Source: Cyanoderma ruficeps (taxonomy: Eukaryota > Chordata > Aves > Passeriformes > Timaliidae). From it: 64,000 nt of DNA. How positions within the stretch are numbered: position 1 is the stretch's first letter; every line of letters starts with the position of its first letter. The notes under the pieces are model-generated. The model did not search any database. It had not been told where the DNA came from and was given only the letters and a program-made list of their open reading frames with translations. Both the position numbers and the translations under genes were made by a program. Where the stretch lies: the NCBI GenBank assembly GCA_008694505.1, contig VZDJ01000346.1, positions 15,851,719-15,915,718 of the forward strand, in the 5' to 3' direction. This document shows positions 12,906 through 26,147 of this stretch, in pieces.

Positions 12906-14295
12906 GCCCAAAGAGTAAACCCTAAATTCCATCAGTACAATCATTCTTTCGGGATCTTCGGCCAGTCTGATTCAATGTAACCTTGGACAAAATTTGGCTA
13001 TTATCCTCCACAGAAGTGTATCAAGTTTTTATTAAAGTTTCCAGGTGACCATTGTGACTTTTTGGCTCAGACCACAAAGTGCTTTTCAATAACTTGAACC
13101 CACCCAGTGATGATTGTTAAGGTCCAGCCTGCAGAATCCCAACAAAGCAGACTGGGGAGTGCTTCCTCTTTGCTCCTCAGAAAACATGTTTTAAAGAAGC
13201 AACCAAACAAAGGAAACAATAGAACAACCAGTCAGGTTTATGTGAAGGCATGATCCTGGCTGGAGGGCTGTTACACCATTAAACTAAACCGATGTTATGG
13301 CTTGTGGATATGGCAGAAGCTGCAGGACACTTGCCAGCTCCGCTGAGACTCTGCACAGCCCCATCAGTCATGGCATTCCCACTAATGTTTCCTGCCTCTC
13401 CACAGGGCTTAATGCACTACACACAAGGCAGATGCACAGGCTGCCTGGATTCTGGCAGTAAGCAGGGCTTGACTTACATTTTAACTTAAAGCATGACTCC
13501 TGGGGCAGGAAGAACATATGGCTTCCCGAGACAGGTTACATCCATCAACTCAGAGCATGGGTGGAGCAAGCTCAGGTCTAGCTGCAGTAACTGGGCTACA
13601 GGGCCAAACCCATGCAGGTGTGAGGATTAAGGCTGTCTGAGCTTCTGCTTGCATGTAAATGTTGCCTTACTAAGTTCAGCTAGAGGAAGGGACTGTTGGC
13701 TGGGTACCTGCTCAGATCTGCTAGGTGTCTTGAGGTGGGTCTATTTGATGCTGGCTGGTGAAAAAATTGAGACTTACTTCAGCTCTTCCTCTGCCACCCA
13801 TGTGTTCCTCACACCTGGAGGTGAACAAATAATTAAGTATAATTTCTAACCTGTACTAAAAGTACACTTCTCCTCTCACACAAAATGTTGAGTCTTTTAT
13901 TAGTGCCCTTTGGGAGCTAGAGGCTTCACTTATAGCAGGGAAAAAAAAAGCGCCAGGGAACACTCTGGATACCACAAATCTGCCAGTGATGCTCTTGTAT
14001 TGCTGGAATGGTCCTTGACATGATACAGACTGGTACAGGTAACATTTTCCCAAGCCATTCCCAGTTCACAGACTTCAAAGATCTGGAGCCACTCTCAGGT
14101 TGAAGTTTGCATACAGCCTTCCTGTGTGACTAGAAGAGGTCAGTGGCATGGACAAAATCCCTTTGTGCCAGCTGGCATCAGAGAGCAGTGCCAGACCTGG
14201 TGAGTTACTGTTATTGATGTAGCCACCACATCCACGTGAAGTGAGAGTTATTTTTATAACTGTATTATTGTGCAGAGGGGAAATGAGGTTGGAAA
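12906..14295. other. no gene recognised
   Basis: I see only short frames and ordinary nonrepetitive-looking sequence here. Confidence 0.55.
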
Positions 14296-14309
14296 ATGGA
14301 GGCCTCCAT
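14296..14309. repeat. perfect 14-bp palindrome
   Basis: ATGGAGGCCTCCAT is its own reverse complement. It lies 15 bp before the hairpin at 14325-14353. No function can be assigned. Confidence 0.85.
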
Positions 14310-14324
14310 TCAAACAGTTGTCAA

Positions 14325-14353
14325 CAATGCCAAGGTCTTTACCTTTGGCATTG
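14325..14353. repeat. short inverted repeat (hairpin)
   Basis: CAATGCCAAGG and CCTTTGGCATTG form an 11-bp stem with a one-base bulge around the 6-nt loop TCTTTA. The stem is too short for a typical pre-microRNA (usually over 22 bp), and no extended pairing is evident outside it. Confidence 0.8.
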
Positions 14354-14769
14354 CAATTACAGTAGCATCTTGAGTGAAAAGAAAAGTGATGTTCGGATTT
14401 CTCCCCTCCAGCTCCCCCAGATTGCAGCCTTCATGCAGTTGAGGGAGACAAACCTGCTTTAGGGTTGTCTAAGCATGGCTGTAACTGCCTTGGGCAAGAT
14501 GAAACAGAAGGTCTGCAATAAATCTAAGGGAACCTGAATTCAGACATTTTAAGACCTTCTTTCTTCACCTCTGGTACTCAATATACAGTGCCAACCACCC
14601 AAGACCTTGAATTCTCAGAGCAGCCCCACATCTGCAGGTTTTATTGACTTCAGCTGAGTTTGTGAAAATCAGATTTCAATTTCCTATGTGGAATTCCTAG
14701 AGAATAATAGCAGCTATTTTCAGAAATTTGGAGGGAGACTTCTATGCAGCCTCCCACAGGGACTTTATG
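14354..14769. other. no gene recognised
   Basis: Nothing is identifiable. The stretch around 14260-14300 just upstream (GGGGAAATGAGGTTGGAA) has a weak MIR-like look that I do not annotate. Confidence 0.5.
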
Positions 14770-14836
14770 ACAGAAGCAGAGATAGAAGCTATATCTCCTA
14801 GATCACAGCCAATTACCCTAACCACGAGACTATTCC
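14770..14836. repeat. fossil repeat with tRNA-like wording
   Basis: The stretch includes TCTCCTAGATCACAGCCAAT followed by TACCCTAACCACGAGACTAT. It matches, from memory, an interspersed sauropsid repeat reading 'ctcctgggtcccagcccaatgccctaaccactagaccat', which looks like the antisense of a tRNA anticodon-arm/B-box region. It is divergent and too short for a tRNA gene. The class is uncertain. Confidence 0.45.
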
Positions 14837-17800
14837 ACTTCTTCCTGCTTTGTGTGTGACATAGGCCTGCTTTATTCTCCACCCATCACAGATACATTGG
14901 AAGAAGCAGAAGTCCTGTGAAAAAATGGAGTTAGATGAAATAAATAGAGTGTAACATCCTGACTCAAGGTCAGACAGGGAAAGGTCTATAGGAAATGTGT
15001 CAGCTCTGTCATTCTCCTAGAGAAAAAGCAATGTTTAGGTTATATTTAATTAACATGGACTAATTCAGGTCAAGACTATATGTCTTATATCCACATAAAA
15101 AATTTTGAGATGAATTAAAGTCTAGCTTGCTTAGTTCATGTTAGCCACCTTTCTAGTATCAGCAAGGCTCCCATTCCCTGAAAAGTATGTGATCAACAGC
15201 TCTCTGCCTCTTGGTGCATGAGCCACTCTCAATTTAATGCAAATAAAAATCTGCAGTGTTAGAATACAGTATTAGTACTGCTTCAGCAGAGCGTGGTTGT
15301 CAGTTTTCCAGCTGCACTCATATTTATGCACATATTGATGGAAATGGAGGTATTAATGTTACACACAATGAAAAAGGAAAAATAGTAGCAAAGTAAAGTA
15401 AACAAGGATTATGGAATTTGCTATGTCCTCAGTTTCTCCCAGAGAAGAAAGAATGATGCCTATGCAGTCATTAGAGTTGCTTCAGTAGTGGAGGACCAGT
15501 GTCACCAAAAGGCTCTGTTGAAAACAAATCACGGTCCCTAGGTAAGGTCACCTTCTCCACAACATTGTACCTGAAACAAAATCTGAGTCCATCCCCTCAA
15601 CAGCCTGAACTTCCTATAATTCAGTGTATGGGGGCTAATCAGCATGGTCCTCCAGTGGCCTTGGGGTCAGTTCCACCCACGGGACACTTTCTCCACAGCA
15701 CTGCCTGTTTCAAGAGGGACACCTGTTTGAGAGCCTATGAACAGTGGTGTTCCTGCCACTGCAGTGCCCAACCAGGTCCTCAGGGCCCATGCTGGTGAGA
15801 AGAGACCAAGTTACAACAACATGATTCAAAAAGGATCCCAAACATGGCTTCTGGGTTCTGTGGTTGACTAGTCTGAGCCAGCTTTGGTCACCCAACAGCT
15901 GTAAGAACCCCTACCTCCCCTGGTCTACCAACCAGAGCTGCAAGATCCTGGAGGCAGCCCTGTCCCACCTCCTGCCTTCCCTCACACTGTCAGGTCCTTA
16001 TCTCTGCACAGGACCTGCCTGGGTAGTAGCACTGTGCTCTGCAACTCCCCTGTTTACAAGATACAGGTATGAAAAGCAAATCTGAGACACCATTAACCCC
16101 CCTGTAAACTCTGCAGCTGCTAAATGTACCCCAGAAATCCAGCACCTGCCTCCCAGTAGCTGACATGCTGCCATACCAATACAGAGGCAGGAGTTAAACA
16201 GCTCAGAGGAGCTGCTGGATATTCCTGCTCCTGGAGACACTGTGCTGAGCTGTCACCCCTGCCCGGACAGGCACAATGCCATGCCATCCCTTGCTGTGCC
16301 AAGAGCACACAGGAGCTTTGACTTTGACTTTCTCTTTAAAAACAAACAGAGGTGAAAAGCATATTACTTTACCAAATTGCCTCCATACTGGAGCTGGGAT
16401 CTTAGCTGGATCCCTCTCCAGGAGCCCTTTCCTGAGAATGCACACGTGGCTGAGGACAAAAGTGTCACCTGTGCACACACCCCCATCCCCTGAGATACAC
16501 ATGTGTCCTGTGTGTGAAGGACTGGACAGCTGTGCCTGGGAGCCAAACTGCTCATACCAGAGCTGTTTGCACTGAATGAGGCTTCAGCTGCTCTGCAGTG
16601 TAGACAACACAACCCTGCAGAACAGGACCCCTCTGGGGCACCACTTCAGCATCCTAGATGCATAGTGGTTTGCAACTTTTCCTAAACTAAGCATAAGAAG
16701 CATCGTCTTCTTTCAAGATCCTACTTAGTTTCCTATCGTATTTTGCATGAACAATTGGAAAAATTTGGAAGAAAAGCTGTTTCAGACTGATTTGTCAACC
16801 ACCCAAAGTTCAAAGCTATAGCTATCTCTTGTGTTAAAACGTTCTGTTGTTCCCTAAGGAAGAATTTTTTCATTTCTGATAGGGCTCGTGTCATATAAAA
16901 ATTGCCACTGAGGGTAAGCCTTTGAAAAATTATGTTTTATTCATTAATTATTTTCTCTCATAACCTCTCTAAAGAAAATCAAAGGGTGAAAAACTATGTT
17001 ATGAAACTGCAACTTTGCTCTCTCTACTAGAAGTAAAAATGTTGCTATGCAGCACATTTTCCTTACTACCCAAAACCAGTCTTTATCTTGGAGGAAACCA
17101 AATCACTCATGGAAGATAGTGGGTCTCAAAACTATATTTTTCCAAACGTATTTTCCTTATTTATCTAATTAAAGGATCATGTGTATGGTAATGCCTAGCC
17201 CACGATTCACATTAAGTTAGTTTTAAAATAATTTGCCATTTACATATGTTTTCACTAGATTGAAAATTTAAAACCCACATTTTATGTAATTCCAGAAATA
17301 AACAATAGAAAGAGTCACATATATCTCCCGGGTTTGGTTCAGCAGGCCTGCACTAGATCCTTGTGCCTCAGAAAGTGATATGTTTTCAATGGTGAAGGGT
17401 TAAAAGAGGATACCAAACTATCTTCTGGAAATCATTAACTTACAAAGCCCCAAGAAGATAAAAGTTTCCATTTTCTAAAATGTAAATCTAAAACATATTC
17501 ATTAGTATTGCAAAACAAACATGCAAATCTTCACCACTTGAAAAGCTCAGCTAAATATGTACAAGGGCAATACCCAAAAATACATCTGGTCCTCGGTTAG
17601 AAAACTTGCCTTTTTGGTTTTATCTAAAGAGCTTGTCTGTCTTCCATGGTTGGCTCCCTGGATTATTGCAATTCATAATAAGCCTTTCAGCTAAGGATGA
17701 AATAAACAAAGATAAAGTCTACGTCCTAGTTTTAAATGGTCCAGATGGGATGATTTTTCCATATGTTTAGCACACCAAATGTTTATTAATCATTGCTAGC

Positions 17801-17925
17801 AGAACTCTGAAAATTGCAACAGCTTATTAAAGAGGGAAGGGTATAAAATCTACAATTTTTATCATTTTGCCCATGTTCTTAATCCTCCACTAACATAGGA
17901 TGTGATTTTGTACTGACACAGGTTC
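14837..17925. other. no gene recognised; AT-rich sub-block 16690-17850
   Basis: The left half has mixed composition with overlapping chance frames at 15500-16610. From about 16690 to 17850 the DNA is AT-rich, nonrepetitive-looking and full of TTTATTAAT/TAATTA-like words, a texture often seen in conserved non-coding elements. Sequence alone cannot establish conservation. Confidence 0.45.
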
Positions 17926-17970
17926 TCTGTGTGTGTGAGCAAGGTTGTGTCCGTGTGTGTGTGTGTGTGC
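17926..17970. repeat. (GT)n microsatellite
   Basis: CTCTGTGTGTGTGAGC is followed by a pure GT run of about 8 units at 17953-17969. The tract is imperfect overall. Confidence 0.9.
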
Positions 17971-20900
17971 AGTTGTTACAAGGCAGGGAATTTCAGTCAA
18001 CTGATCAAGAGAAGGTTTTGTGCCCTAATTTGGATACAGTATCAGTCATGAGGAATGTGTTACATCATAACAATGACAGTGTGGGTAAAACTGGCAGAAC
18101 TTGACTCGTTCCTCATCAGAGTGATTTACTTAGTGTCTGGCAATCTGTTTTTCACATGATGTTTATTTCCCATAAACAGTTTCAACATGGGAGAGTATGG
18201 TGTCAAGATAACACGCATATCATCAGTCATTGCAGAACATCTACATGGGCTGCCAAGAAAATGAGACTCTTTTATCTCTAGCTCCTCTAAGTGCTTGTGC
18301 TTTAGTGATTGTTTCTCATAAGGTGCATGATTGTTTTCTGAAACCTGACCATCAGCAGCTCCATTATGTTGTCACCTCAACCTGAGCTGAAATCTATCCA
18401 GGGAGCAGGGCTGCCAGGGGGAACGGGGGTAAGGCTGTGGAGAGACTGTCTTCCAGAGGCGCTAGGAAAACAGTGCTTAGAAAGTAGCACAACAATAGAG
18501 AGACTGGAAGTTAAACCACAGGCAAACACTGAACAATCTGTGAGAGATGCATTGCACCACACTGTTTTTCTGTGACCTTTCAAATCAAAGGCTTTTGGTA
18601 TTAGTCAGATAGGATGCGAAATTTTCCGTCCCATTTTGTGTGTATTCCTTGTGCTTAAAAACATTCTACGTTTGAAAGAGGCAGGATGAATGCAGCTTCA
18701 AATAGCAAGGAGGCAGCTAACAACTGAATCTCAAGGCATGTTTTGATGGAATGTAGGCATGACTTGAAATACAAACAACAGAAAATAAGAATACAATCCT
18801 ATCATTTTAATGTCATAACTCACCATTTTATTAAAGATAACTTACAGGAGCTTTGGAGTAGATTTACCTCACCCAAACAGAACTGACTTATAGCTAAATA
18901 AAGAGGATGCCACATGTATTTCTGATTTGAAAGGAAGGTATTTTGAGTCCTGCATATGGCTGCAAAAAAAGTTCCCCCAAAACCAAAGGGGTGTCAGTAG
19001 TTGCCACACCTGATGAACGCACATTTTTTTCACAACAGTTAGCCTGCCCAAGTCTCTGCTTCTGACTTAACAAAGGGAACTGGTGACTAAAAATGAGATT
19101 TCAGTGCTTCTGAAAACACTACCCCTTGTGGTCTGCACAGCCACAGTGTCTCAAGGCAGGAGATGCTCTGAGTCACCCCACATCCCTTCCAGCCCTTTTT
19201 CCCTAAGATGCTGTGAGTTCCTCTGGACCTCTCTGGAGCAGTAATGGAGCTTGGCCGGCATGTCATTTATAAAAAGGAGTAAGCCATTAAAGCATCTAGT
19301 CATGTCCTGGCACCTGCAGGAGAGCTAGCTGGATAAGAACCTCTGAGTCGATCTTAATCTTGGCAAAGGAAAAATAAAACTTTGGACAAAACAGTGCAAC
19401 TCTGGTATGAAATCTCAACCCCATATGCCAGATGAAACAGAAAGTGCTCAGGAGTGCCTATTCAGAAGTGTCTGCTCAGGCTCGAGGAAACCGGCAGCTG
19501 CAGTTGTCCAAAAGAGAAGCTTTTGGCCTGGCTTCTGATTAATTTCTATAGCCTCTACTTCTGGGGCTTAGAAATATCTTGGCATCTTCTGGCTCCTCAA
19601 TGTCCAAGAAGAACAAGACTCAATTTCCTATCCCAAAACATAGAATTGCTGATGCAAAAGTCAAGAAAAAATTACTATCATCTCTGGCACGGAAGCCAGG
19701 GATGAAATTCCTGTCAGCAAACTACAGTGTGGCCCAGATCAAGGTTTCATCCAGGCTACTCTGGAACTATTGTGTATAAATATAAAAACTACAGTCTGCT
19801 TGCAAAGCCCAGGGCCCTCTGACATGCAGAGCCAATCCATACTGGCCCTAAGCAGCTCAGCCCTGTGCTGGGTGTCCTCAGCTGAGCTGGAGTAACCCAA
19901 GGCAGTACCAGGAAAGGTGCAAGCAGAGGAGTCCAAGAGCTCCCACACAGGCCTGGCTGCTGCAGCTGGCAGTGCCTGGTGGCAGTGCTTGGTCACTCTG
20001 TGCACAGACCTGCCACCTTGGCTTGTCACTTCCCTGTTTCCATCTCCTGGGGCTGGGATACAATGTCAGCACTCTTTGCTGCCACAGACCTTCTCTTCTA
20101 CCTTCACATAATTTCTTGCCCCACAGTGTCCTCACCCACCTTCTCTTTCATTCATTTCAGGAGTTGTCCTACCTCCACCCACATTCCAGTTGCTTCTCCC
20201 CCCACCACTCCCAAAAGTTTTGGATCCCTACCTTCCTTTCTGCACCCCATCACTTCCCAGCTCAGCTCTCACACCAGCCCCTTCATCTGGTGTCCCCATT
20301 CCTGTCCACGAGGATCATCATTGCTCCACATGGTGTTAGGGGATGACTGTTTTCAATCCTTCCCTCCCATATTACCTCAGTGTCAGCAGTGGCACTGAGT
20401 CAGAGCCTAAGAGTCACAGTCACCACGTTTTAAGCTCTGAATATCACAGTAGCCCCTGGAGATAAGAGAATTAATTGACTGGAAAGTCCTACTCCATCCA
20501 GGAATGGAATATGCCCAATACTTAATCCCCATAGTCAAATGATCCTAGTTTGAAATTTCATTATAATCTACTAGGCCAAGTGCAACAACACTTGCAAAAA
20601 GGCCAAATTTCAAGTGAAACTGGACCAATTTACCATCTGGGGTGGAAAACTTCATTCTTCCTGCTAAGTTTTGCTCTGCATCATGGGGATTCACTGGAAG
20701 CCAAAACAGAAGGTAAACTCATGTGATAGAGACTCTTCTCAGTTGAAACATAAGAAAAATATGTGTGTTCCTATGCAGATTATCTATAGTTCTGTGTCCC
20801 TCTTCCTTTTCAGAATTTTTTTTGCAGGTGAAGACAGAACAGGCACAATGTATAAATTCTTATGTATGTTACAAGGGATTCAAACATAGGATCCAGTAAA

Positions 20901-21651
20901 CTGGCCACTGAATAACATATGTGAGCACAATTTGCATTAATAAGAGCAAAATGTTACAAAGGAACAGAATACCCAATCATTTGGGGATTTTGTCATTCCT
21001 TCCTGTGATTCTCTTTAACAGCATGTTACAATTATTTGTCAAGACCTCCTAATTTTTCCCAGAGACAAAACCTCTGAGCCTCAGGCAAGCCTTGGCATTG
21101 CAGGCAGCCCAGAGATCCAACAAGATTTTGAACGTAGTTACTTCCCTATAATTTCACCTGAATGCCAATGGAAAACCCCACCACTGATCACAGTGAGCTG
21201 TGAAAAACAAAAATGTCGGGGGAACTGCACAGCCACCTTCCCTTCCACGTGTGGATTCTAAACTGAAATAGCTGTTTCAAGTGAAAGATGAAGAATTATC
21301 TCCAGCTGTTTCTGGTGAACAGCTATCTCAAAGTAGAGATTTTGTAAGACCCATTTCCAGTCTCTGTTACGTAGTGTTACTGTCAGCCTGAGTACTTAAA
21401 AATCTTCTTCTGTGAGGGCTCCCCAAAATCACAATGTAAAAGCCCTGCACTTCTAAGTCCTTTTATGTGCCTGTTGATTTATGGCACTGCAAGTGTGGTA
21501 CTTTCTGTTCACATTCCCAAGCTTTTCTCCACATGCAGGGGCTGGGATGAGCCCTGTACCACAGGACTCCAGAAGAGCAGAGGCCCATATGTTGGGACTG
21601 TAGCAGAGGGCTTGTTGACACAAGCCTCATCTCTGCTGTCCCTCAGTTCCT
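17971..21651. other. no gene recognised; pyrimidine-rich patch 20085-20300
   Basis: Two overlapping open frames of 124 and 139 codons (about 19972-20398, plus strand) lie in a C/T-rich stretch. Stop codons are depleted there by composition, and the translations are Ser/Pro/His/Phe-rich in both frames. I treat them as chance. No other features are recognised. Confidence 0.5.
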
Positions 21652-21712
21652 GATTATTATATATTATACATTATATAGATATAATATATAGATATATATT
21701 ATTTCCACTGAT
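21652..21712. repeat. AT-rich low-complexity tract
   Basis: Repeated TATA/ATAT/GATATA words (TATATTATACATTATATAGA and onward) make a roughly 60-bp near-pure AT tract with partial self-complementarity. Confidence 0.85.
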
Positions 21713-24700
21713 GTGGTACTCCCTGTCCTGGATGTAATTCATTCCACTGCAAAAAGAGCTCCCTGGCTATTGAAAATCTTATATTTGTTCAGAAAATCTC
21801 CTGGTTTCTCAGGTTCTGTGTGTGTGTCTCTTTTTCCTAACCCCAGCTAAGCTCAAATATTTTCATGAGCTGGGCCCTGTCCCTTCTGATGGCCACTTAA
21901 TTGGCAATGCTCTGACCATATATCTGAATTTGGCAGCATGTGCTGTAGTTTTTGGCTGAAACAAAGTAGAAAAAGGGAAAGGAGGAAAGGAAAGAGGTAG
22001 TGTATTTTTGGGGGGTTGGGTTTTTCGGGATTTTTTTTCCGAAGCTGCCTTGTCCTCTTACCTGGGCTCACATCCTGTCCTCTAGCCAGGAGTTTTCAAA
22101 CTCATACCTTATGCTCTTCCCAGCAGAAAGTTCACCCAGCAGATTAAAGGCTGGTTGGCACAAAGAGTCTTCCTGACATTTCCCTGTTTTGGAAAGTGGT
22201 GCCTGAGTGGAGGGGTTAAGGCATCCCATTGGGCTTGGAAAGACGCAGGTATCATCCACCAGCCCAAGATAGTTTTATGTGGATGACACAAGAGATGCCA
22301 AATTTGCCTTTTCATCCTGTATTTTCAGTGCTTTAACAAACATTCTGAAATTAAGACCCGGGCTGCACAGAGAAGTAAAACCAGCTCTGATGCAGCTGAC
22401 TTGAGCCATGCTATTTTACATGTGTTGAAGTGTTACTTTTTAATCAAGCACTAGGACTTATTCCCACAATGAGAGTGATTTCACATATCCAAGCGATACT
22501 CCTGCCTCAGACTCACAACGTACCAAAAAATGTATCACTGAAACAGAAGAGTGACTAATACAGGGATGTAAGTGATTTGTGTGCAAATAGCATGCAAAGA
22601 GCAGGACTGAGGCTGTGTCTGAAGCCAAGTGTTCCATAAGTCAAGTCATACAGAGTGGGAAGTGATAAAGGGTGTGACCCATGAGAGAAAAGTCTAAACT
22701 AATTAGGAGGATCTCCTGCTGAATGATATGTGGCAGACTTGACATTTAAAAAGGGGAATGATCTGTTTCAAGCATCACCACCATGCAACGGGTGCTCACA
22801 GCCTGTTTGCTCCAAGTATGCTTTTTGAAATACTTATTCCAGATCAGTCCCTGCTTTGATCATTTTTACAGAAACACCCTTTTGCTTTATATCAAATTTG
22901 GAAATTCACAGACTTGGCCTTCAGTTCCTGGTATGAGTCTCCCAACACCAGACATCATCATGGCAACACCCCTTAATCTTAATGCTCCTGGGACTGTGAC
23001 TAATGAAGCAGAGGAGAGTAATAGGTTTTTAGGCCAAATAAATTATTAAGATTGCCTACCCTGACCTCCTCTGTGCTGCGTGCCACAGAGGCCCAAGCAG
23101 AGACTGAGTCCAATACAAGATCTCTTTAGAAAGGAAGTGGGAGCAATGAGCCTCTGTGAAGGAGCTGCTCCAGAGGCTGGCCAGGGAGGCACTAGCAGTG
23201 CTCCCTGCCCTCCAGCCGTGCTCTGTGGGCAGGAAGAGGGAGTGGCTGCAAAGAGCAACAGCAAAGCAGAAACGTAGCTGGATGACACACATATGTTGGT
23301 GATCAGGTTGTTTTGGATGCTGTTATTTTCAGAGGTTAAGAGCTCCATGGGACAGATGTCTTCCAAACGGAACATCCATGTCAGAAGTCCACCTCAGGTA
23401 CTGCAAATCTGTGACCCTTGAAAACTACAAATGGTGTTCAAAGTCCAGAGTTGTTCTGTGCCAGAGATGGGGACTGACAAGAACATAGGCTCCTCCCCAC
23501 TGAGGGGAAGACCCTTCCTTGCCTACATTGATCCAAGCCACAAGATGACATTTTCATTCATGAATCTTCAGAAAGGTTTAAAGGAGATAAATCTTAAAGA
23601 GAGAACAAGTTATTAATGCCAGGTTGGCTCTCAGTACTTATGTCCCAAAAATATTGCACAGATTTTCTCACTACTAGTATTTTTCTGGAAGCAGTGGTAT
23701 TCATGCATGAACAGTGATGTGGAAGTACAAAACCTTACTCTCAGATGTGTGGTGTGTGCAGTCATACCTGGCCCTTCTGCTGAGTGCAGCTGAGCTGAGC
23801 CACTCCTGGCACTTGGTGGGAGGTTGGACCTTTGGAGGCAGAGAAAGATCTCCTTCTGACACAGACTCCAGTGACTCCAGCTGCTGCACATTGTGCTCAG
23901 CAGGATGAAAATCAGGGTGCTGTAGGTGAACTAGACTGTGGTCTTTCCCAAAGAGACCTGATCTGGATTTCAGGAAACCATCACCATCATTTTCCTTATT
24001 AAAAAAAGTAAATACAAAAGACTGCGTAAAACCCCAGTCATTACCAGAATAGAAGCATAATCTTTAAAATTACAAATATGCACGTAATTGCACAGTCTTG
24101 ATTATAGCTTTCTGTGTTTGCCTGGCTACAGATCTGACAACTTTGGGAGACCTTGGGCACTCAGATTGCTTTTTTTTAAATCAGATCACTGAGTTAAGTG
24201 TGTGCATATAAATCCTTGGAGCCTAAGTTTAGTGACCTATTTTTGAAAATCTTGTTCTGTTTGCACCCAAGCAAAATTACCAACAGTATAACACAAATGG
24301 CTCTTATAGCTGGACTAAACACAGAATAAAACTTGAATTCTCATCAGAGGTACTCAGAGGCAATTAATCTCCAAGCTGAGCAGCTGTAGAAGATGCCACT
24401 CTGAATTCAGAAATGCAGATGTTCCTCCCATTTCATTACTGATCAGCTAATGCCATGTTATGTTGAGTGACTGCCATGAGTCTCTCCTCCTCAGTATGGC
24501 ACCCACCTTCTCTTTACCTTCTGCTATCATCAGTCTCAGAGCACCCTAAGGCAAGGCAGGATTTCCACACACTGTCTTTGGATGGAAGCTTTTCCTCAAG
24601 GATGAAGAGGAGCCCAGGCATTTCAGCATCCCGGGCAGCTCATTACACAAACTTCCCTCTGCCCTCTCCAGTCTTCTCTGCCCTGCCTTTGCCTGGCAGG

Positions 24701-25364
24701 GAACTGGCAGAAGATCCAGAAGGTTGCTGTGAAGTCAGCAGAGGCAGCATCTGCAGCCTCCCCAACTGCACGAGGTCCAGGGGTCCATGGAGTATTTTGC
24801 TTAATCCTCACTGAAGGGGGAAGAACAATTTTAGTGCATAGTAAAGCATTTGTTTAATTCCTCTTAGGTGCATGGTGCATTTTAATGAATAAAATATTGG
24901 ATTACCTCATATAAACAAAGTTTAACACGATCATGAATTGAGGCCTGAGAGTGCTCTCAGCAAGCTCTGAAATTGCCTTTGGGAAACTGGCAATGTTTGG
25001 CATTTCCTGACTGTATATATTTTATGGACTATATTATTCACAAACATAAAATGTGCATTAAATAAAGGTAAAACTGTGTCCAAAGCAGTGGGGTCATTAA
25101 AGATCCCATGGCACTTTATACTTATTGTGGGTGTTAGCCCTGGTCTTCTGGCCAAAATCAATTTGGCAATTACAGGCTGTTTGCCTAAATTCCCAAGCAG
25201 TTTCAGTCAGATGCCATATTCCTTGCTTCCTCCTGAGACTATTGAGTAGCAGCATTGTGTGCTGCTCAACAGTTTCTGTGTTTCATCTTTTAAATGTCTG
25301 TGCAGGCCGTGTCAGAAATGGGGAAAGCTAGAAAAAGTAAGAGGACACTTGGAAGGTTTTGTTT
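21713..25364. other. no gene recognised
   Basis: Open frames here (up to 115 codons, 24467-24814) overlap on both strands and lack exon-like context. No repeat family is recognised. Confidence 0.5.
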
Positions 25365-25530
25365 GTCTTGGGAGGATCTTTGTAGGGTTGGGGCTTGGGG
25401 TATTTTTTGCATTTTTGGTTTGCGTTTTTTGTTTTTTGGTTGGTTGTTGGTTTGGGGTTTTTGGGGGGAGCATTGTGCTTGTTTTTGGTTTTTTGCTTTG
25501 TTTTTATATTTTTTATTTAGTTAGTTTAAA
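25365..25530. repeat. G/T-rich low-complexity tract
   Basis: The plus strand is almost free of C over more than 100 bp (TTTTTGGTTGGTTGTTGGTT, then a GGGG run and a GGGGGG run). The marked strand asymmetry produces an artificial 150-codon open frame rich in Phe, Gly, Val and Leu. The G-runs could form a weak two-tier G-quadruplex. Confidence 0.8.
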
Positions 25531-26046
25531 AGTAAAACCAAAGAGAATTAAGACATCCCCAAAAAATAAGGGTCCAGCTAATCTGCAGCCACATTGGAAA
25601 AATATGGTTACAAAATGTTCTTCAGCCCTGACCCAGTTACAACCTGAATTTAATTTGCTGCCTACATTGCCCATGGCTGTAATGCATCTCAGGAGCATGT
25701 TATTCACATGATAGGGTCCGATCCAACACCCATTCCTTTCTGTGCGAGTCAGACTGCTGCTGCTAATAAGGATGGCATAATTCTCTCCTCGTCGTTATGG
25801 CTGCAATCGTGTGCCAGAGGTTACATGTTCCCTTCAGGCACATGCTTTTAAAGAAAGAGTTTATTGTGCACTTTGGTGGAATCTGGAGCTGAAGCACAGA
25901 AGCCATATGTCAGGGGCTAGCTGTTTTTACGTGGAGGCTTGCCATAGTTACAGCTGTAGGTAATTATTACAAATAATAATGACTAACATTTATGTAACAG
26001 CTTTCTCTGAGCATCTCAAATCACTCAGTAAGCCTTATATATTGAT
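25531..26046. other. no gene recognised
   Basis: Nonrepetitive-looking sequence with no recognisable features. Confidence 0.5.
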
Positions 26047-26147
26047 TACAAATCCTGAGCCAAATTCTGCTTTCATTCATATGCACACAATGTCGATGGT
26101 AATCTCCACTGGGATTAACATACGTAGCTGAGGGCAGAAGTCATTCC
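26047..26147. repeat. fossil palindromic repeat of sauropsid type
   Basis: The block begins GAGCCAAATTCTGCTTTCAT and ends GCTGAGGGCAGAAGTCATTC, so its ends are imperfect inverted copies (CCAAATTCTGC versus GCAGAAGT). A central TCCACTGGGATTAAC segment lies between. This matches the layout of a palindromic element widespread in turtles, crocodiles and birds ('CCAAATTCTGCTCTCAGTTA ... ACTGAGAGCAGAATTTGG'). It looks like a non-autonomous DNA element, but its class is recalled, not tested. Confidence 0.5.

Noticed and set aside
19972..20398. Two overlapping plus-strand frames of 124 and 139 codons
   Set aside because: The C/T-rich composition removes stop codons in several frames at once. The products are Ser/Pro/His-rich with no domain, and no splice or promoter context is convincing.
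25259..25711. 150-codon frame with hydrophobic Phe/Gly/Val stretches, membrane-protein-like
   Set aside because: The hydrophobic segment is a direct product of the G/T low-complexity tract.
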